Notes under the pieces: generated by a model
The model's input: only the letters and a program-made list of their open reading frames with translations
Database searches by the model: none
Told to the model about the DNA's origin: nothing
Translations under genes and position numbers: made by a program
Shown: positions 8,646 through 16,457 of the stretch, piece by piece
Numbering within the stretch: the stretch's first letter is position 1
How the letters are laid out: every line of letters starts with the position of its first letter
Source of the DNA: Nitrosospira sp. Nl5
GTDB taxonomy: Bacteria; Pseudomonadota; Gammaproteobacteria; Burkholderiales; Nitrosomonadaceae
Direction: 5' to 3'
DNA: 64,000 bases
Assembly: GCF_900102495.1 (NCBI RefSeq)
Contig: NZ_FMVQ01000002.1
Location: 124,001 to 188,000, forward strand

Positions 8646-9038
8646 ATGGGCGAAAACAAAATGAATGGAATGGCAATAGGTCAATTAAGTGTGCCACGGA
8701 GCGAGAAGGAATGTGCGATAGCTAGGTTGCAGGGGATCGTTCATCGCGCTGCTGAGCTGAGCAAAAAAGTAGATGTTCTTACGCCGATTCTGAATTCCAA
8801 CTATGGAGTCGATGGAGCCGCGAAATCGGAGCCGCAGCGTGAATTGCCGCCTCTGTATGCGCAGATAGTGCGCGCCAATCTGGTGGAGCGACTGGTATCG
8901 AAACAGCGCAAGCTGAAAGCTGACCTGGTTGAAAAGGGTGCGACGCGGGAACAGGTAAAAGCGATCGATGATCGAATCACGAAGCTCATGGCCGGGCTCA
9001 ACACGAAGGTAAAGGAATTACGAGAAGATGCCCGCTAG
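8646..9038 (+). CDS. Hypothetical coiled-coil protein, probably phage-derived
   Basis: 130 residues from the ATG at 8646; ATGs at 8661 and 8670 are equally possible, and no clear ribosome-binding site is present because the terminator T tract abuts the start. Charged helical sequence (ECAIARLQGIVHRAAELSKK, then LVERLVSKQRKLKADLVEKG, then IDDRITKLMAGLNTKVKELR) suggests mostly alpha-helix or coiled coil. Family not recognised. The compact phage-like spacing and the nearby integrase relic suggest an origin in a mobile element. Confidence 0.5.
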   Translation: MGENKMNGMAIGQLSVPRSEKECAIARLQGIVHRAAELSKKVDVLTPILNSNYGVDGAAKSEPQRELPPLYAQIVRANLVERLVSKQRKLKADLVEKGATREQVKAIDDRITKLMAGLNTKVKELREDAR

Positions 9039-9170
9039 GATGGTGTAAACCACCGATAGCCCCATCCCGAACCATGTGAACGCCAGGAATATTTGGATGA
9101 CTTGCTGCGGGGCAATTGCTACAAATGCCAGGACGGCAATGAAGAATATGGAGGCGAGGGCGAGGAACAT
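9018..9170 (-). CDS. Possible small two-helix membrane protein
   Basis: A 50-residue minus-strand frame from ATG at 9168-9170: MFLALASIFFIAVLAFVAIA, then a PQQ turn and a second hydrophobic stretch (VIQIFLAFTWFGMGLSVVYT). Two membrane helices with almost no charge are unlikely by chance, and small hydrophobic proteins are common in phage and accessory DNA. Its 3' end overlaps the end of the 8646-9038 gene by 21 bp, convergently. No clear ribosome-binding site. Function unknown. Confidence 0.4.
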   Translation of the reverse strand: MFLALASIFFIAVLAFVAIAPQQVIQIFLAFTWFGMGLSVVYTILAGIFS

Positions 9171-9265
9171 TGGCTTATAGCTACATTGCCCTGATATTGA
9201 TTGTAGGGTAGATGTTTTAACGATTGTCAGTCATTATCGAACTCCCTTTTAATTAGGAGATCATC

Positions 9266-9496
9266 ATGGGTGACAAAGAGAAATCATGCGTCGGAATCGT
9301 AGCCGACGCGGAGTCCTCGGCTCTACCTGGCTTTTATAAGCCTCACTATAGTGTTTACCGTGCTCAAGAGGGAAAGGAGATAATAGTTCATGAAGGCTTC
9401 CTGAGCGGCCTGTTTGACATGCAAAGTGCGCATCATGCTGCTGAGGCTGCCGCACATGATTGGCTCAATAAGAGCCCAGATGGAGCGGTAATATAA
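9266..9496 (+). CDS. Hypothetical 76-residue protein
   Basis: Starts at ATG with a clear ribosome-binding site (TTAGGAGATCATC). The sequence (PGFYKPHYSVYRAQEGKEI, AHHAAEAAAHDWLNKSPDG) has no signal peptide or membrane span and resembles a small alpha/beta cytoplasmic protein. I do not recognise the family. It is isolated, with about 680 bp of gene-free DNA downstream. AT-rich surroundings and the integrase relic nearby suggest accessory DNA. Confidence 0.5.
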   Translation: MGDKEKSCVGIVADAESSALPGFYKPHYSVYRAQEGKEIIVHEGFLSGLFDMQSAHHAAEAAAHDWLNKSPDGAVI

Positions 9497-10179
9497 GCAA
9501 CAATTTTCCAAACAGCATATCAATCTTACTGCACCAAAAACCATATTTTACTTTCGCCATGCCTCCGAAACCCGCATGGATAAAGGAGTGTTTTCTAGGT
9601 AGTGGCGAAAGGAATATCGACGTAAGCCATTGATACTGTGAGATTCGTTCATTCCCATTCAACGCTGTCAACGTTGTATTGGGTAATTCTTCGGGTAACC
9701 CTATCTTGTGAAATGGAATTACCCCTTATGTCCTGACTTTAACCGGGGTTTACAGCACCAAGCCTTGGCGCGAAGCCTGCAAGCTCTTTGTGAGCCCGCT
9801 TATTCACGATTGTTAGCCCTGCCGAAAGTAAGTGGGGCATCTCAAAAATATCACTTCGACACCAGGAAAAACTGCTATCTCTGGACATCCATCCGATATT
9901 GACTTTGAGGGGGCAACAGAGAGCGCGACGTTGCGCATAAATTACTTGCAAATGGCATAGCCCCCGGGCAGAAACTGAAGGCACAAAAGGCTAGCCAGGC
10001 AGAATCGTGCGGCACATGACGATATCAGTAAAATCGGAGTCGCGTTCAAAAGACTAACGGATTTTGCAACTTTGCTTTACAGTCGTCTGGCGATGCTTGG
10101 TTCGCTAGCGTACGGAACGAATGGGAGACGGGCGTACCATTTCGATAAGCAATTTCGCTGGCCAATCGAGGTAATAATC
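9497..10179. other. Gene-free stretch between two small accessory genes
   Basis: No frame here has both a plausible ribosome-binding site and protein-like composition. Short frames on both strands are rich in Cys, Trp and His in non-conserved patterns. No tRNA, repeat or terminator was recognised. GAGG near 10168-10171 is the ribosome-binding site of the next gene. The stretch may be degraded accessory DNA. Confidence 0.5.
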
Positions 10180-10548
10180 ATGGGACATAGTCTAAAAAAT
10201 GGGGGTAGATCAATAGTGCTCGCTGGTGTTATCACTCTTTGTTTATCTGGAGTGGCTTACGCCGCTGGTGCTGGCGACCAAGCAGGGGAGCGCGGTTCGA
10301 TGGCAGGACAAGGCTCGTCCGGGAAAGAAGGCTCTTCAAGCCAAGGAACTAAACAGGGCGCGTCCAAGTCCGGCCAGGGGTCTTCTGGTACTAACAACGC
10401 TGCCCCGGAGGAGTGGTCCAAGGCCCAAGGTCAAGGGAAAGAAAAAGGGAAAGGATCTAAATCCGGAGGAGGAGACACCGGTATGGGGTCAAGCTCTTCT
10501 CAAGGTTCGAGTACGTCGGGGACATCTTCAGGCTCTGGTGGATATTGA
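10180..10548 (+). CDS. Secreted Gly/Ser/Gln-rich low-complexity protein
   Basis: 122 residues from the ATG giving MGHSLKNGGR, chosen for GAGG about 9 bp upstream and because it gives a good signal peptide (hydrophobic LAGVITLCLSGVAYAA, cleavage near AYA-A). The mature part is almost wholly G, S, Q, K and T (for example GQGSSGKEGSSSQGTKQG) and should be disordered and positively charged. A second protein of the same design is encoded at 10764. Likely a periplasmic or extracellular, possibly stress-related protein; the function is unknown. Confidence 0.55.
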   Translation: MGHSLKNGGRSIVLAGVITLCLSGVAYAAGAGDQAGERGSMAGQGSSGKEGSSSQGTKQGASKSGQGSSGTNNAAPEEWSKAQGQGKEKGKGSKSGGGDTGMGSSSSQGSSTSGTSSGSGGY

Positions 10549-10763
10549 CCTCGGTCGATAATAAAACTCCGGCTAAGATAATGGTAGTGGTTAACTTTGA
10601 TATAGAGTCTTTTACACCACTCCCAATCACAACACTTGCTGATCCAGAGTGTGAGCTGCATTGGCTTGATTCATACAAAAGCGTAGCAATAACAACGAAA
10701 CCAAACGCCGCTTTTGATGAATGGACTTATTCTTTTTCGTTAATTCATCATGAGGAACTGAGA

Positions 10764-11108
10764 ATGAAGCATCTATCCACAGTAAATAAGCAGGCTTGTT
10801 GCGCAGTACTCGCGGCAGTTGCCTTTGTCGTCGCGGGGACGCTTCATGCCCGGGAGGATACGCCCAAGAGTCCGTCTGCCGTCGGTGCACCGGGCGGCTC
10901 CACAGATCAAGGATTCAGCAACATTAAAGGGGGTCAGTCCGATACCGGGACTGGTATGAACCCGGCGGTTACCGGGACGGGCGGTTCGGGAAGCACGGAC
11001 AGCGGATCAAATTTAGGTAAGAAAAAAAGCCCGGGTAGCAATATGCCTGGCAGTTCGGGCATGAAATCCGGCGCCGGTTCCGGGAGCGGTTCAGGCGGCA
11101 CCAGATAA
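10764..11108 (+). CDS. Secreted Gly/Ser-rich low-complexity protein
   Basis: 114 residues from ATG with TGAGGAACTGAGA upstream. Signal peptide to about residue 30 (ACCAVLAAVAFVVAGTLHA), then a disordered chain of Gly, Ser, Thr, Pro and Lys (GGQSDTGTG, GTGGSGSTDSGSN, GAGSGSGSGG). Same architecture as the protein encoded 216 bp upstream, so the two may be diverged duplicates. No domain recognised. Confidence 0.55.
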   Translation: MKHLSTVNKQACCAVLAAVAFVVAGTLHAREDTPKSPSAVGAPGGSTDQGFSNIKGGQSDTGTGMNPAVTGTGGSGSTDSGSNLGKKKSPGSNMPGSSGMKSGAGSGSGSGGTR

Positions 11109-11456
11109 AATATAAGTTCAAGCTCTTTGCGCCTGGCCTAAAGGAGGGGCTCGTACCGGAAACATGACGGTCCTTCGATCGCCCATCCCATTCTCCACCT
11201 CAGGGCAGCCTACCCCTATCTGAAAAACGATGATGTTTTGCCGCTGAATGCTATGGTCGAAGCAAGATCGAGGTGGAGCTTAGCCAGCGCTTCCGCCCGA
11301 CTAGTGGGGGCGCTGCTTGAAAAATGCGGGCAGCCAAGTCAAGTAAGGAATTTGCTGGACCAACATAGAGGACGGGCTGCATCGATTGCAATTAATATAG
11401 CTGTCCAAGATTCTCAAACAGAAACAGAAGCCCGTTACATCTTTTTTTCGCTTACC
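11109..11456. other. Gene-free stretch between convergent genes
   Basis: A plus-strand frame runs through here (11238-11792), but most of it lies opposite the SGNH hydrolase gene and its composition is not protein-like. No terminator with a T tract was seen. AAGGAGGGG near 11141 resembles a ribosome-binding site but is not followed by a usable frame. Confidence 0.45.
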
Positions 11457-12206
11457 TTAGGAAATAGCTTGCCTTCTGACGATTGCGTTATTTGCGGCCT
11501 TCAGTACGGCTGGCAGGAAAGCCGCGCGAACTTCCGATGCGCCCCGGAGGCTCGGTTCAATCGTATGCGTAAACCAGGAAGGGTTGCCGTTCAGGAAGTG
11601 ACGATGCAAGTCGACGATCTGTCCGTAGCGCGGGGCAAGCTCCGTAATGACTCCATTGATTCGGTTCAAGTTGCCCCGCGCAACGCGCGCGTCAGTACTC
11701 AGAAAGTTTCGGGAATCATCACCGAACGTTGGGTCATAAACTGTGCCAAGCAGAACTGGCCGTACTGGGAGCGCATGCAGAAATGCATCTAAACGCTGCC
11801 GGAAACGCACTATGCCGCCCCCGGTATCGGCGGCAAGTCCGGCAAGGAGATCATTGCCACCAACCGTTACCAAGGCGACCGCCGGGCCGCTCACCTTGAT
11901 CGCTATCGCCTGCCGGGAGAGATCATCGACTCGGCCACCATCCTGTGCCCGATGGTTGAGTTGTGCGGGCACGAACGACGAAAGATCGCGGCCCTTGTAG
12001 TCGGGGAACAGCTGGTCGTTATTGCGCACGATCAACTGTCCCGGATGAACACCATAGGCATTGTACCGTGCGCAGTCAAGGATCGAATCCCCGAATGTGA
12101 GGACCGTGAACCCGCCGTTGCGTGTGGTTGAGCCTAGCGCACCCAATGCTATAGCCGCAGTACTGGCGGCGAGCGTCTGTAGGCATCGCCGTCGGCTGGT
12201 ATCCAT
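11457..12206 (-). CDS. SGNH/GDSL-type hydrolase, exported
   Basis: 249 residues starting MDTSRRRCLQTLAAS, a twin-arginine-like signal (SRRRCL) before a hydrophobic helix; this start is preferred to one 17 codons upstream because it yields the signal. Block I is FGDSIL with the nucleophile Ser, block III is GGNDLL, and the oxyanion Gly lies between. The usual C-terminal D-x-x-H-P is replaced by HTIEP (in WFTHTIEPSLRGASEVR), so the Asp and His of the triad are not in the standard place. Probably a periplasmic or surface esterase/lipase-like enzyme; the substrate is unknown. Confidence 0.72.
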   Translation of the reverse strand: MDTSRRRCLQTLAASTAAIALGALGSTTRNGGFTVLTFGDSILDCARYNAYGVHPGQLIVRNNDQLFPDYKGRDLSSFVPAQLNHRAQDGGRVDDLSRQAIAIKVSGPAVALVTVGGNDLLAGLAADTGGGIVRFRQRLDAFLHALPVRPVLLGTVYDPTFGDDSRNFLSTDARVARGNLNRINGVITELAPRYGQIVDLHRHFLNGNPSWFTHTIEPSLRGASEVRAAFLPAVLKAANNAIVRRQAIS

Positions 12207-12222
12207 CTCAAGCTCGTCGTTT

Positions 12223-12516
12223 TTAGCGGCTGTTGTTCCCGCCACAAGCCGTCTCAACTATTGAATCCCTACGCATACGCATAAATACTTTGACTGTTAT
12301 TACACATCTACCGGTTGCAACGCGCAGCCTTTGACCAGGTTGAACTTCATACAGTGTGATGTACATGTATCCATAATAAAGGCAGAATTCAGCCTGTCCG
12401 TCAGTGGAATGATAGTTTATTCGGCTACCCTCCATTTTGGACAACGTATCTTCTGTGACACTCCTTCGGTTATTTTTTATTGAGGAAATTCGTCGGGAAA
12501 AGCTTGCGATTGACAT
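12223..12516 (-). CDS. Hypothetical 97-residue protein, doubtful
   Basis: A minus-strand frame from ATG, upstream of and divergent from nitrosocyanin. The middle part (AEFCLYYGYMYITLYEVQPG, QRLRVATGRCVITVKV) has beta-strand periodicity reminiscent of small DUF2917-like cupin-fold proteins, but similarity is faint. No clear ribosome-binding site. The flanking 12517-12672 holds the upstream region of nitrosocyanin; no consensus promoter stands out there. Confidence 0.22.
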   Translation of the reverse strand: MSIASFSRRISSIKNNRRSVTEDTLSKMEGSRINYHSTDGQAEFCLYYGYMYITLYEVQPGQRLRVATGRCVITVKVFMRMRRDSIVETACGGNNSR

Positions 12517-12672
12517 CCGCGATTATCCCATTTAGAGTATTAAGCCCATGGGTTATTTAGTAAATATCCAAGGTGCTGTTTTTGCAGTCCATTCAGTGTA
12601 AGAAATTGTAAGGCTTGTCAACCAAGGATGCTATTTCATTAAACGTAAATTTGAGTAAAGGGGAAAGTAACG

Positions 12673-13089
12673 ATGAAAACAACCAAAACAATGTCAGCGT
12701 TTGCGGGTTTTGCTCTTGGGTTGCTGTTGATAGGGAGCGCGCAGGCTGCGGAACAAAAATTTCACGTGGTTATTAATGCTTATGACACCAATATTCCTGA
12801 GCTCAACGTCGAAGGCGTGACAGTTAAGAATATTCGCGCTTTCAATGTTCTCAATGAACCCGAGACGCTGACCGTCAAGAAAGGGACCTCAGTAAAGATT
12901 ACTGTAGAGAACAAATCTCCCATCAGCGAGGGATTTTCCATTGATGACTATGGAATTAAAGAAGTACTGAAGGCGGGAGAAACCAAGACCATCTCTTTTG
13001 TCGCTAACAAGGCTGGCGCTTTCACAATTTGGTGCCAACTCCACCCCAAGAATATCCATCTACCTGGTTCCTTGAATGTCATTGACTAA
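12673..13089 (+). CDS. ncyA: Nitrosocyanin, red copper protein
   Basis: 138-residue precursor with a signal peptide ending SAQAA; mature protein from Glu27 ([20 protein letters not shown]). The cupredoxin fold carries the nitrosocyanin copper set: Glu86, Cys121, His124 and His129, which with a 26-residue offset equal Glu60, Cys95, His98 and His103 of the Nitrosomonas europaea protein. The C-terminal block [16 protein letters not shown] is characteristic. Nitrosocyanin is a periplasmic mononuclear copper protein found in ammonia-oxidising bacteria and proposed to take part in ammonia or hydroxylamine/NO metabolism; its reaction is not settled. It is monocistronic here. This gene is the best taxonomic marker in the window. 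Confidence 0.95.
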   Translation: MKTTKTMSAFAGFALGLLLIGSAQAAEQKFHVVINAYDTNIPELNVEGVTVKNIRAFNVLNEPETLTVKKGTSVKITVENKSPISEGFSIDDYGIKEVLKAGETKTISFVANKAGAFTIWCQLHPKNIHLPGSLNVID

Positions 13090-13192
13090 AGAGATCTTTT
13101 AGGGACCGTGAAGAAGTCGCCGGATCGGTGGTGAAGACAGGTGGACTCACTACCCTGATTGATATGGAAATAAAGGGTATCAACGAGGAAAC

Positions 13193-13555
13193 TTGAATTT
13201 GACCATTACGATCTACGGCATCAGGAACTGCGATACGATCAGGAAAGCCCGTTCCTGGCTGGAAGGCCAGGGAGTCGTTTATCGTTTCCATGATTACAAA
13301 ACGGCTGGGATCGAGCGTAGTAATCTGGAGTACTGGTGCAGGGAGCTCGGCTGGGAGGCGTTGCTGAATCGCGCAGGTACGACGTTTCGAAAGCTTCCGG
13401 ACCTCGACAAACAGGAACTGGATGCGCAAAAGGCTACCGCCTTGATGCTTGCGCATCCTTCCCTTATCAAGCGGCCCGTATTGGACCTCGATGGACGTTT
13501 GCTGGTGGGATTCAAGCCGGAATTATACGAGAGTGTAATAAGCGTGACTTCGTGA
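13193..13555 (+). CDS. Spx/MgsR/YffB-like ArsC-family thioredoxin-fold protein
   Basis: 120 residues of the ArsC/Spx family. IYGIRNCDTIRKARSWL places Cys13 at the N-terminus of the first helix, as in YffB and arsenate reductase, and RPVLDLDGRLLVGF near residues 95-110 is the conserved cis-Pro strand region. Length and the NCDT motif favour the YffB (Gram-negative, glutathione-related) branch over true arsenate reductase. The TTG start is supported by GAGGA 4-8 bp upstream; no in-frame ATG exists nearby. Terminated probably at 13735-13784. The reaction is unknown for this branch. Confidence 0.82.
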   Translation: MNLTITIYGIRNCDTIRKARSWLEGQGVVYRFHDYKTAGIERSNLEYWCRELGWEALLNRAGTTFRKLPDLDKQELDAQKATALMLAHPSLIKRPVLDLDGRLLVGFKPELYESVISVTS

Positions 13556-14108
13556 TCCCAGCTTGGACGGACGATAGGTTTTCATCAGCGGAGCGAACCG
13601 CTGGATATGCTAGGCGATTTGTTAGACTTCTCGTCCCGATAGTCGACACTCAGTAGCAAGAAGTAAACATAAAAGCAAAACGGCGTCATATTTTTTCGTC
13701 GGCATTTTTTCCATACTTTCCACTCCCATCCATAGGCCTTTCCTGACCCCGGTAGTTATCGGGGGCCAGGAAAGCCTTTTACCTGTTATTCCCGGATATC
13801 ACTTCCCGCACGGCCCTTCGGCCGGCCCGGCAGGTCGCCGCTGCGCCAATGTCTTTGTCAACCTCCCAAGTCACGTAGCACTGTAGCCCAGATAGCCATA
13901 AATAGTACCCATAGCGCTCAACGCGGTTATTTCGGGATGAGCTGATCGAGCTATTCTTTTATGTGGCTTACCGTACAGATTCAGCTAGTGAAATGCGAGA
14001 AGGTGCTCGTGAGAAATTTTTCTGATTCTCTTCAATTCTTGAATTCGAAACGCGACAGTGGCGGCAGCCGCTTAGTCATTTTGTCAATGGATCTTCACGG
14101 AGTGGAAA
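13556..14108. other. Gene-free stretch with one terminator
   Basis: Apart from the hairpin at 13735-13784 nothing functional was recognised. A plus-strand frame from 13961 overlaps the better-supported small gene at 14109 and lacks a ribosome-binding site. Confidence 0.5.
13735..13784 (+). terminator. Probable rho-independent terminator with long imperfect stem
   Basis: GGCCTTTCCTG near 13735-13745 pairs with CAGGAAAGCC near 13767-13776, with an inner CCCCG/CGGGG pairing around the loop, followed by TTTT. It lies about 180 bp after the Spx-like gene. Confidence 0.6.
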
Positions 14109-14303
14109 ATGAAAAAACCGGTAGACAGGGATATATTCGGCTTCACCCTTGCCCAGTTCGAGGATTGGGCGGAAAAGAGCTCACGAAAAATGTTTAAACG
14201 CCACAAGAAAGAACGAAATTTTCTGGACGACGTGTCCGAGCGCAGCGGAGGCAAGGTGATTGCCATTTCACAGAAATCCAGGCACCGTCCCCGCGCAAAC
14301 TGA
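14109..14303 (+). CDS. Hypothetical 64-residue basic protein
   Basis: Starts at ATG with GGAG 7 bp upstream. Highly charged and basic (WAEKSSRKMFKRHKKERNFL), no signal peptide or membrane span, predicted helical. The N-terminus DIFGFTLAQFEDWAE has the composition of a real protein. Family not recognised; no catalytic motif. It stands alone before the broken metallo-beta-lactamase-fold gene. Confidence 0.5.
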   Translation: MKKPVDRDIFGFTLAQFEDWAEKSSRKMFKRHKKERNFLDDVSERSGGKVIAISQKSRHRPRAN

Positions 14304-14392
14304 AAATTATATCTCCCGCTCCCTTGCGGGACGATATGGCCTTCGCGTCCGCTTCAGTTCGCGTCCGGCGTTGACGGCCTACAGGAGGGAAG

Positions 14393-14954
14393 ATGCCTAC
14401 TGATTCTCCCTGGCGCCACGACAGCAGAAAACCCTGACGGAAAATCGGAACCCAAATATCTACTGACATTCCCTCCTGCGGACGAGGGGGAGCGGGCCGC
14501 AGAGGCAACGGGTTCCGTTACCTTCGTTGGAACTGCAACCGTAATGATACGTTTCGGTGGGTTGATTATCCTTACCGCCCCCAATTTTCTGCATGAAGGG
14601 GATCATGTCCACCTTGGATATGGTTTGACTTCGAAACGGCTCACCAATCCGGCTATCGAGCTGGCGAATTTGCCGCCAATTGACTTGATCGTGCTCTCCC
14701 ACATGCACGAGGACCATTTCGACCGGTTCGTGCAAAAGAATCTGGACCGGGATATTCCTATTGTGACAACTGAGGAATCAGCCGGGATGCTGAAAGAAAT
14801 GGGGTTCCGGAAGCGCTACCCTCTGAGGACATGGGATTCACTCGGCGTTGAGAAGGGCAATGCCACGCTTCGCATTACTTCCATGCTGGGACGCCATGGG
14901 CCACCCATCATCGCCAAACTTTTGCCGGAAGTAATGGGCTCCGTGCTTAGCTGA
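14393..14954 (+). pseudogene. Metallo-beta-lactamase-fold hydrolase, frameshifted and truncated
   Basis: A very good ribosome-binding site (CAGGAGGGAAG) precedes ATG at 14393, but this frame ends after 14 codons at CCC-TGA (14432-14437). Skipping one base continues in frame through DGKSEPKYLLTFPPADEGE and GSVTFVGTATVMIRF into a recognisable fold: HMHEDHFD (metal-binding HxHxDH), then RITSMLGRHG. The frame stops at 14952 after LLPEVMGSVLS, about where full-length relatives still have roughly 100 residues, including the remaining metal ligands. It is therefore probably a decaying gene; a programmed +1 shift at CCC-TGA is possible but the missing C-terminus argues against function. The metal Asp region TAPNFL is Ala-for-Asp changed compared with the common TDPNF. 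Confidence 0.68.
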
Positions 14955-15198
14955 ATTCCTTCTTGAGCCGCGCTTCCAGATCGGCCTCCTACTTGCGGCG
15001 GCGAGTCTTTCTTTATCCCTATGTTTGATTCCGAACGGAATATCCAGCCTCGCCTATTAGAATGAAAGCGTGACTTGCTTCAGGAAACTTGAAAAAAGTC
15101 GAGGTAAACAGAGTCCAGGGCCGGCATAGGCTGACGCTTTGCACGCTTTTACCTCATCCCCCATCCGCTACGCAAGTAATCCCCATGAGGAGACCAAA

Positions 15199-16425
15199 AT
15201 GGCGCTTAATTTATTTGAAGAGAAGGGTTGCCCCCTTGATAGGCAACGGTTTACCTGGAAGGAACTCGTACAGACGCCCATCAGCAAGCTCGATGACGAC
15301 GCGTTTACTCGGGTCCGGATCATTTTGATGAACGGCATAGAGATGGAAGCGCTGCGTTTCTCGCATTCCTGTGCGCGCATGAACCAGGCGCTGCAACTCC
15401 CGCTCGCACAGCTCCGCCGTGTCGAGCAACACCAGGCTACCATGGTAAATGGATTGCTCGGCGCCGACCACTCAACGCTGGAAACAACGATCGGCTATGA
15501 ACAGGTTGCGATCGAAGTCACCGCCGTCGTGGCACAAAATGAACCGGATGAGTACCTGGCCCAGGTGTACCGTTTCGGGATGCTGGAGGATTTTGACCAT
15601 CTCTACCGTTACAGCGCGCTGCTGGACCGGCTGGAAGGCAAGGACGCGAATAATATCACGCAGTGCTACACGGATATCGTTCCGGGTCGTCCCACGGGGG
15701 TGGAGCACCGCGCCCCCCAGGACGATCTCCGCGAACACTATGACCGCTCGCGCGCCGCCCCAATTTCAAAAATGAATGCGTTGACCATCCTGTCCGGGGA
15801 ACAGCAAACGCATAATTTTTACATGAATGTCGGACCTCTTTATGCCGACCCCGTGGCGCGGCAGTTGTACGCCGAGATTGCGTCGATAGAGGAGCAGCAT
15901 GTCACCCAGTACGAATCGATCATCGATCCGAATGAGACCTGGATGGAAAAGTGGCTGTTGCATGAAGCCAACGAGGTCTACAACTACTACGGATGTGTAC
16001 AGCAGGAATCCAACTCGCGGGTCAAAGCCATCTGGGAGCGGTGCCTTGACTATGAGCTGGGTCATCTCAACGTCGTAATGGATTTATTCAAGCAGTACGA
16101 GCGCCGTGACCCAGCCGAGATTCTGCCCCAGACACTACCCGAGCCCATCCATTATGAAAGTCAGCGGGAATTCGTACGCCGCGTACTCAGCCAGGAGGTC
16201 GATTTACGCGCTCTTGGCAAGCAATTCGTGGATAAATCCCGGGAAGGGCCGGAATCACAGGAATACCGGGCACATATGAACTCGGGAGGCTCACCCACCC
16301 AGACGGTTGCGGCTGGCTATCAGTGGTCTCCCGGAACAGAGCTTGCTCGAGGAACCGAGTATACCGGCGATATGGAGGCCACCCGCGATTCGAAGTCCGC
16401 CCGGAATACAGAATTCATCCGCTAG
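15199..16425 (+). CDS. Large ferritin-like (diiron) domain protein
   Basis: 408 residues from the ATG preceded by ATGAGGAGACC. Helical bundle with likely metal ligands: Glu50 in NGIEMEALRFSH, then EEQH (231-234), His255/Glu256 region LHEANEV, and ELGH (286-289) in DYELGHLNVVMDLF. These E-x-x-H patterns are the sign of a ferritin-like diiron fold, though the exact family was not recognised. The last 40 residues are a low-complexity Thr/Glu/Arg tail (GTEYTGD, ATRDSKSARNTEF). It is 32 bp upstream of a second ferritin-like gene, so the two are probably an operon. Likely cytoplasmic, with iron storage, oxygen or peroxide-related roles possible. Confidence 0.65.
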   Translation: MALNLFEEKGCPLDRQRFTWKELVQTPISKLDDDAFTRVRIILMNGIEMEALRFSHSCARMNQALQLPLAQLRRVEQHQATMVNGLLGADHSTLETTIGYEQVAIEVTAVVAQNEPDEYLAQVYRFGMLEDFDHLYRYSALLDRLEGKDANNITQCYTDIVPGRPTGVEHRAPQDDLREHYDRSRAAPISKMNALTILSGEQQTHNFYMNVGPLYADPVARQLYAEIASIEEQHVTQYESIIDPNETWMEKWLLHEANEVYNYYGCVQQESNSRVKAIWERCLDYELGHLNVVMDLFKQYERRDPAEILPQTLPEPIHYESQREFVRRVLSQEVDLRALGKQFVDKSREGPESQEYRAHMNSGGSPTQTVAAGYQWSPGTELARGTEYTGDMEATRDSKSARNTEFIR

Positions 16426-16457
16426 GACGACAGATACAGACAACAGGAGATCAAATC

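Noticed and set aside
11238-11792. 184-codon plus-strand frame
   Set aside because: Mostly opposite the SGNH hydrolase gene, which has clear motifs and a signal peptide; composition is not protein-like and there is no ribosome-binding site.
13961-14197. 78-codon plus-strand frame
   Set aside because: Overlaps the better-supported gene at 14109 and lacks a ribosome-binding site.
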